Shown: positions 8,635 to 12,327 of the stretch, in pieces | How the letters are laid out: every line of letters starts with the position of its first letter | How positions within the stretch are numbered: position 1 is the stretch's first letter | NCBI GenBank assembly: GCA_002292345.1 | Contig: DBBT01000061.1 | Coordinates: forward strand, 30,616-42,942 | Direction: 5' to 3' | Source of the DNA: Opitutia bacterium UBA977 | GTDB lineage: Bacteria > Verrucomicrobiota > Verrucomicrobiia > Opitutales > Coraliomargaritaceae | DNA length: 12,327 bases | The notes under the pieces: model-generated | Told to the model about the DNA's origin: nothing | The model's database searches: none | The model's input: only the letters and a program-made list of their open reading frames with translations | Translations under genes and position numbers: made by a program

Positions 8635-9711
8635 CGGCTGATTTGTATCGCTCGAATGGCTGCTGTGCAGCTCGATCATCGGTAATTCCCAAAGGGGTTT
8701 GGTTTGATCGGTCATGGTAAAGATGGTGGCCCATTCACGCGTGAGACTGCCAAGTGTTTTGAGGGCTGGGTCGCTCCAACCCTGCTCGGTGATTTCGCGC
8801 ACTAAGTAGCTGGCGCCTCCTTGCGGGGGGCGTGTGACAAAATAGTATTTTGTGGTTTTCCCATCAGGGCTGGCGGGGATCAGTACGGCAGGATTGCGCC
8901 GAAAGGCCAGTTCCAGTATTTGCCTTCCATCGTGGCGCGCGGTATCGACTGCAAAGTGTTTGTCATTGCGTGAGTCACGGCGACTGCACCAGAGAAGCTC
9001 GAAGGATTGCTCGGACTGTTGCAGCCGGTTGGCTAAGGTTAGAAAATCGCCGTCGAAGCGTGGCACTCGTTGTTGAATCTGAGTGACAAAGACGTCTGAT
9101 GCGGTGGGGGCGATGCGTGGCGGATCGAAGACGACGATACCATAGCCTTGCACGGCGACAACGGTGTAGTCTTTCTTAAATTCATTGCCCCATGGATTAT
9201 AAAAGAGCATTTGTTGGCGCCGATCATCGTAGCCGACAATGATACAGCCGTGCCCCATGCTGCCGAATACACCTGGGCGAAAGGAAATATAGATGGGGCC
9301 GGTCTTGACTAAAGCGTGTCGTATGGCGGGTAAGATCTTGGCATTGAATTCTACTTCGCCCTCCCACAGTAGAGTTCGTCCATCAAAGCCAAGCTTGCCC
9401 ATAGCAAGTGACATGTCGCTAGGGTAAGTGCCTTCGTTTGAGATCGATGCGTTGGAGGAGAGCTGTGCGATTTGATCTTGGTCAGTTTTGATGCCGTGGA
9501 AGCCGACAATCATTGCAGCAGAGGCAGGCACGCAGAAATTCCCCTTTTGCGTGACCATTGGCACCCGCTTACATTCAAATTTAGTTGGCAGCGGCGGTGT
9601 GGCCGATGCCCCTGGTTCGCCTGCTGATAGGATCGAACTGAGCGCAACAATTAGACCGAGTCCAACAAGTTGCAGCAGTCGGTAAAACATCTCGAACCTG
9701 GCAGTCCTCAT
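8632..9711 (-). CDS. Exported C39-like (papain-fold) cysteine peptidase
   Basis: A predicted secreted protein of 359 residues. Residues 8-30 form a hydrophobic signal peptide (FYRLLQLVGLGLIVALSS) ending near SILSAGE. The region 48-185 fits the peptidase C39-like fold: Gln55 for the oxyanion hole, Cys60 in NFCVPASAAM, His154 in MGHGCIIVGYD and Asn172 in YNPWG form a complete catalytic set. Residues 205-359 form a second region that I do not recognise. The start at 9711 lies seven bases past the stop of the TPR gene; an ATG at 9690 with a slightly better AGG upstream is an alternative that still keeps the signal peptide. The frame extends upstream to 9909, but that part overlaps the TPR gene and is not protein-like. 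It probably shares an operon with the TPR protein and may cleave envelope proteins or peptides; the substrate is unknown. Confidence 0.82.
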   Translation of the reverse strand: MRTARFEMFYRLLQLVGLGLIVALSSILSAGEPGASATPPLPTKFECKRVPMVTQKGNFCVPASAAMIVGFHGIKTDQDQIAQLSSNASISNEGTYPSDMSLAMGKLGFDGRTLLWEGEVEFNAKILPAIRHALVKTGPIYISFRPGVFGSMGHGCIIVGYDDRRQQMLFYNPWGNEFKKDYTVVAVQGYGIVVFDPPRIAPTASDVFVTQIQQRVPRFDGDFLTLANRLQQSEQSFELLWCSRRDSRNDKHFAVDTARHDGRQILELAFRRNPAVLIPASPDGKTTKYYFVTRPPQGGASYLVREITEQGWSDPALKTLGSLTREWATIFTMTDQTKPLWELPMIELHSSHSSDTNQP

Positions 9712-9718
9712 CCCAATG

Positions 9719-10624
9719 CTAGCGGATGGCTGAAGCGACGTTGTTTTGTAAGTTGAGGGCGCGGGCGAGGGTGTACTCAAAAACCTGGACATTGCCATTC
9801 TTACTGACCCATTGAAGATGCTGATCGGCCGCATCAGTTTCGCCCAGCAGGCGGAGGTAAAGCCCGATGTAAGTGTGCGCTTCGGTTTCTTCGGCGGGAT
9901 TAGTGACAAAACTGATGAGATCGGCTTCGCTTATTTTCTCGCTTAAATAATCAATCACTGGAGCGGGCCATTGATTGACCGGCTTATTTTTGTTGGCGTA
10001 CGCGAGTGTGCGCAGGGCGTTTTGGGCATCCCCTGATTCATGGTAAGAGAAATAGGCAATTAGCAGCGGATATACGGATGTCTCACCTTTGTGGGTATAC
10101 ATGAGCGAAGCTTTTTTTGCGGACTCAGCTGCGTCGACAAATTCGCCACGGCACATCTGAGTCCAAGCCAATGATTCGTAAAAAAATCCATTTACTGGCT
10201 GTTCGATAGTAGCCATTTGAAATGAGGTGAGCGCGGTGTCGAAGTCTTCTAAGTTAAAGGCGGCGAGACCACGGCCATTCCATGCGAACGCATGTTGTGG
10301 ATAGTGCTGCACGATCACATCGTAAGAGGCGAAGGCTTCTTGGTGGCGCTCTTGCTCGGCATAGATCATGGCTTGCCCGAGTCGTGCAGAGAGATTCTTG
10401 GCGTCAGTCTGCAACGCTTGCTCAAATGCGATCAGTGCTTTTGCAGGCTGTCCGCTTTCGAGTTGCGCATAGCCTTCAGTGACCAGTGGGCTGGCAATGA
10501 CCGCTAAATTGTTGTCTGTGTCCGCATGTGTAAAGAGCTGCGCTAGGATTAAACTAGTGACAACGAGAATACCGACGAATCGACTCTTTTGAGGGGAGGT
10601 AAATCTGTTGTCTGAAACACGCAT
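9719..10624 (-). CDS. Exported NlpI-like tetratricopeptide repeat protein
   Basis: A 301-residue protein with an N-terminal signal or anchor (basic KSR near 13-15, hydrophobic 17-31, possible cleavage after FTHA). About five TPR units follow from residue 44 to about 215, with the small-residue and aromatic pattern at helix positions, for example GYAQLESGQPAKALIAFEQA. The C-terminal part (about 216-295) resembles the end of E. coli NlpI: a Trp, IDYLSEKIS, then an EAHTYIGLYLRLLGETDAA segment and VFEYTLARAL. NlpI is an envelope scaffold that presents cysteine-peptidase-fold endopeptidases such as MepS to the protease Prc. No lipobox cysteine is visible here, so it is not a typical lipoprotein. 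Its last codon is seven bases before the peptidase gene, which suggests they work together. TPR assignment is firm; the NlpI likeness is by eye. Confidence 0.82.
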   Translation of the reverse strand: MRVSDNRFTSPQKSRFVGILVVTSLILAQLFTHADTDNNLAVIASPLVTEGYAQLESGQPAKALIAFEQALQTDAKNLSARLGQAMIYAEQERHQEAFASYDVIVQHYPQHAFAWNGRGLAAFNLEDFDTALTSFQMATIEQPVNGFFYESLAWTQMCRGEFVDAAESAKKASLMYTHKGETSVYPLLIAYFSYHESGDAQNALRTLAYANKNKPVNQWPAPVIDYLSEKISEADLISFVTNPAEETEAHTYIGLYLRLLGETDAADQHLQWVSKNGNVQVFEYTLARALNLQNNVASAIR

Positions 10625-10919
10625 AAAGAAGGTATAGTAGCTTACATGATTGTGGGGACAATACCAATTTATTGGCTATTTTTTACGAAAATGCGTATTT
10701 TATCCTGATTATTCAAAGCATTCAGAGATGTGCTTGAACGATTTAGAGTCAGAGTCCCTTAGCAATCAACCAGAAGAGCTCCATAGGTAATGGCCGTAAC
10801 TAGTATTGTTGGTAGTACACCGATCTTGGTATGTGGATCGCTCTGATTTGAACCTTCACATCTCGGCGTGGATCTGGCACATTTAGCGTTTAATTTCATT
10901 ACGTGGCAGACTAGAGTGC
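10625..10919. other. 295-bp intergenic region, no gene recognised
   Basis: This gap separates the divergent TPR and VF530 genes, so it should carry promoters for both. On the minus strand TTGTCC and TACTAT, 16 bases apart, lie just before the TPR start and are a possible promoter. On the plus side TTTAAT at 10889-10894 is a possible -10 without a good -35. A small dyad CGATC-(10)-GATCG occupies 10821-10840. A 20-codon frame at 10728-10790 (preceded by AGAG) has no recognisable product. No tRNA fold was found. Confidence 0.4.
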
Positions 10920-11198
10920 ATGAACTACGAACAACCTAAGAATCCTTTACACGGCTACACGCTGGAACAGATTGTCGTCAGTCTCTCAGATTATTACGGA
11001 TGGGAGGGCTTAGGCGGTCGCATCGAGGTCCGCTGCTTTAACGATGATCCGTCGGTCAAATCCAGCCTGAAGTTTCTACGAAAGACTCCTTGGGCGCGCA
11101 AGAAGGTGGAGGATCTATTCATCTATACGCTTGCGAAATACGGCACGACAGAGGGGGCGGCGGATGAGCTTGAAGGTTCGCCAAGAAATGAGCAGTGA
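10920..11198 (+). CDS. VF530 family (DUF2132) DNA-binding-like protein
   Basis: A small 92-residue protein whose first 70 residues match the VF530/DUF2132 family closely: [12 protein letters not shown] (8-19), [11 protein letters not shown] (25-35), [23 protein letters not shown] (37-59, broken here only for description) and the basic/acidic KKVEDLF. The family fold is a compact helical domain called DNA-binding, but its physiological role is not established. The C-terminal 20 residues are Glu-rich and variable. The start at 10920 follows directly from family alignment; there is no strong ribosome binding site. prfB starts 58 bases downstream on the same strand with no terminator between, so they may be co-transcribed. 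Confidence 0.9.
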   Translation: MNYEQPKNPLHGYTLEQIVVSLSDYYGWEGLGGRIEVRCFNDDPSVKSSLKFLRKTPWARKKVEDLFIYTLAKYGTTEGAADELEGSPRNEQ

Positions 11199-11256
11199 GT
11201 CAGAGCTGCGCGATTTTGTGCTTTAACTCTGTCGATCTTAGTTCCTATCTTAGTGT

Positions 11257-12327
11257 ATGAATTTGATTACTCTAGAACTGCGCTCGCAAATCCAGGAAGT
11301 GACCCGTCGTGCTGGCCATATTTGGAGGTATCTTTGACGGTGATACCAAGACGAATCGTATCGCTGAGCTAGAGGCGATGATGGCAAACCCTGATTTTTG
11401 GGGTGACCAAGCTGCTGCGCAAAAGGTAATCACCGAGGCGAATCGCTTAAAGGTTACAGTGAATCCTTCCAAAGCATTTCGCGCTGAACTAGATGATCTT
11501 GCTGCAATGCTAGAACTCGTCGATGAGATGGCTGACGATCCCGATGCAGAATCGTATCAACAAGAGGTGGTCGATACATTGGCGCGTCTGCAGCCTAAGC
11601 TTGATGAGCTGGAATTGGCATCGTTTTTGAGTGGTCCAAATGATGGCTGTAATGCCTTGCTCACGGTGCATGCCGGAGCGGGTGGTACGGAGTCCTGCGA
11701 CTGGGCCGATATGCTCTTTCGCATGTATTCGCGCTGGGGCGAACAAGCAGGTTTTACTGTCGAAGTTCTTGACCTTTCGCCGGGAGAAGAAGCAGGCATT
11801 AGCGGTGCCACGATTCGAATTTCCGGTCCTAATGCATTTGGCTATGCCAAGGCAGAGCGTGGAGTGCACCGGTTAGTGCGCATCAGCCCATTTGATTCCG
11901 CTTCTCGTCGTCATACTTCATTTTGTTCGGTCGATGTGATTGCCGAGTTGGAAGACGATGCCGATATTGTGATCGATCCGTCGGATCTTCGCACAGATGT
12001 CTATCGTGCGAGTGGTAAAGGGGGGCAGCACGTTAATAAGACGGAGTCGGCTGTGCGGCTCACACATATCCCGAGTGGGATTGTGGTGACTTGTCAGAAT
12101 GATCGTTCTCAAATCAAGAATAAGGCCTCTGCGATGCGTACCTTGAAATCTCGGCTGTATGAAAAACAGGAGGATGAAAAGCGCAGCGAAATCGAGAAAT
12201 TCTATGGCGAGAAGGGAGACATTGCTTGGGGCAATCAGATCCGCTCGTATGTCTTTCAGCCTTATCAAATGATTAAGGATCTACGTACTGGCGTAGAGTC
12301 TGGTAACATTCAAGCAGTCATGGATGG
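11257..12327 (+). CDS. prfB: Peptide chain release factor 2 (RF2), programmed +1 frameshift, 3' truncated by window
   Basis: RF2 ends translation at UGA and UAA codons. The first frame runs from ATG 11257 through codon 26 (CTT, ending 11334) to an in-frame TGA at 11335-11337. Skipping T11335 restores the frame at GAC 11336, so the coding sequence joins 11257-11334 to 11336 onward. About 356 of roughly 370 residues are visible before the window ends. The SPF motif that reads the stop codon (RISPFDS) and the catalytic GGQ in [16 protein letters not shown] are intact, with Ala in YRASG as in most RF2 proteins. The C-terminal [20 protein letters not shown] is typical. No Shine-Dalgarno sequence precedes the start. 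The family relies on autoregulation: high RF2 favours termination at the TGA and low RF2 favours the shift. Confidence 0.97.
11321..11338 (+). promoter_or_regulatory. prfB +1 recoding site
   Basis: The sequence TTTGGAGG-TAT-CTT-TGA-C contains an internal Shine-Dalgarno-like GGAGG three bases before the slippery CTT, then the weak stop context TGA C. This is the arrangement used in E. coli prfB (AGGGGG TAT CTT TGA C). The peptidyl tRNA slips from CTT onto TTT, and decoding continues with GAC. Confidence 0.95.

Noticed and set aside
8850..9086. Overlapping plus-strand frames inside the peptidase gene
   Set aside because: They are antisense to a gene with a full catalytic set and show no family features.
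9712..9909. N-terminal extension of the peptidase frame
   Set aside because: It overlaps the TPR gene and would bury the signal peptide; the starts at 9711 or 9690 are more sensible.
10728..10790. 20-codon frame in the TPR / VF530 gap
   Set aside because: Too short and without family resemblance; AGAG before its ATG is not enough.
1263..10833. Shared 12-mer ATCTTGGTATGT near 1264 and 10823
   Set aside because: A few such matches are expected by chance in a window of this size, and the flanks differ.
10840..10880. tRNA-like GGTTCAAAT on the minus strand
   Set aside because: The flanking bases do not form a T stem and no cloverleaf could be drawn.
11918..12268. Minus-strand frame opposite prfB
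   Set aside because: It is antisense to the GGQ and SPF-bearing RF2 coding sequence and has no recognisable product.

Overview
The window (about 12.3 kb, GC near 50%) is ordinary bacterial chromosome. Ten protein genes are packed in alternating orientation. No rRNA, tRNA, CRISPR array, phage or insertion sequence could be recognised. The mix of genes (GlgB, a short DeoC, a trimeric-type purine nucleoside phosphorylase, a DUF255 thioredoxin-fold protein, VF530 and a frameshifted prfB) and the poor Shine-Dalgarno signals would fit a Verrucomicrobiota member, perhaps of the Opitutales or Puniceicoccaceae. That placement is inference from general sequence style and is not proven here.

Layout. 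(1) 1-1227: the 3' part of glgB (glycogen branching enzyme) and its terminator. (2) 1378-3107: a divergent nucleoside-salvage pair, deoC on the minus strand and a punA-type phosphorylase on the plus strand. The 233-bp region between them holds a nested dyad. PNP would release deoxyribose-1-phosphate, and after a mutase step not encoded here DeoC would cleave deoxyribose-5-phosphate. (3) 3200-6360: a strong terminator, then a minus-strand pair in which mutL is followed by, and overlaps, an amidase-signature protein. The amidase-like protein has lost all three residues of the Lys-cisSer-Ser triad, and the MutL endonuclease motifs are eroded. (4) 6361-8547: a divergent promoter region with a GTCTCG dyad, then a 675-residue DUF255/YyaL-type protein. 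(5) 8632-10624: a minus-strand pair of exported proteins, an NlpI-like TPR protein followed seven bases later by a C39-like papain-fold cysteine peptidase. (6) 10625-12327: a sparse 295-bp gap, a VF530/DUF2132 protein, and prfB (release factor 2) with a classic programmed +1 frameshift at codon 27, truncated by the window end.

The most unusual item is the intact amidase-fold gene whose lysine, cis-serine and nucleophilic serine are replaced by Gln, Gly and Gly while the surrounding motif is kept, coupled to mutL. The second is the NlpI-like/cysteine peptidase pair, which resembles envelope adaptor-peptidase systems. Everything else belongs to well-known families.
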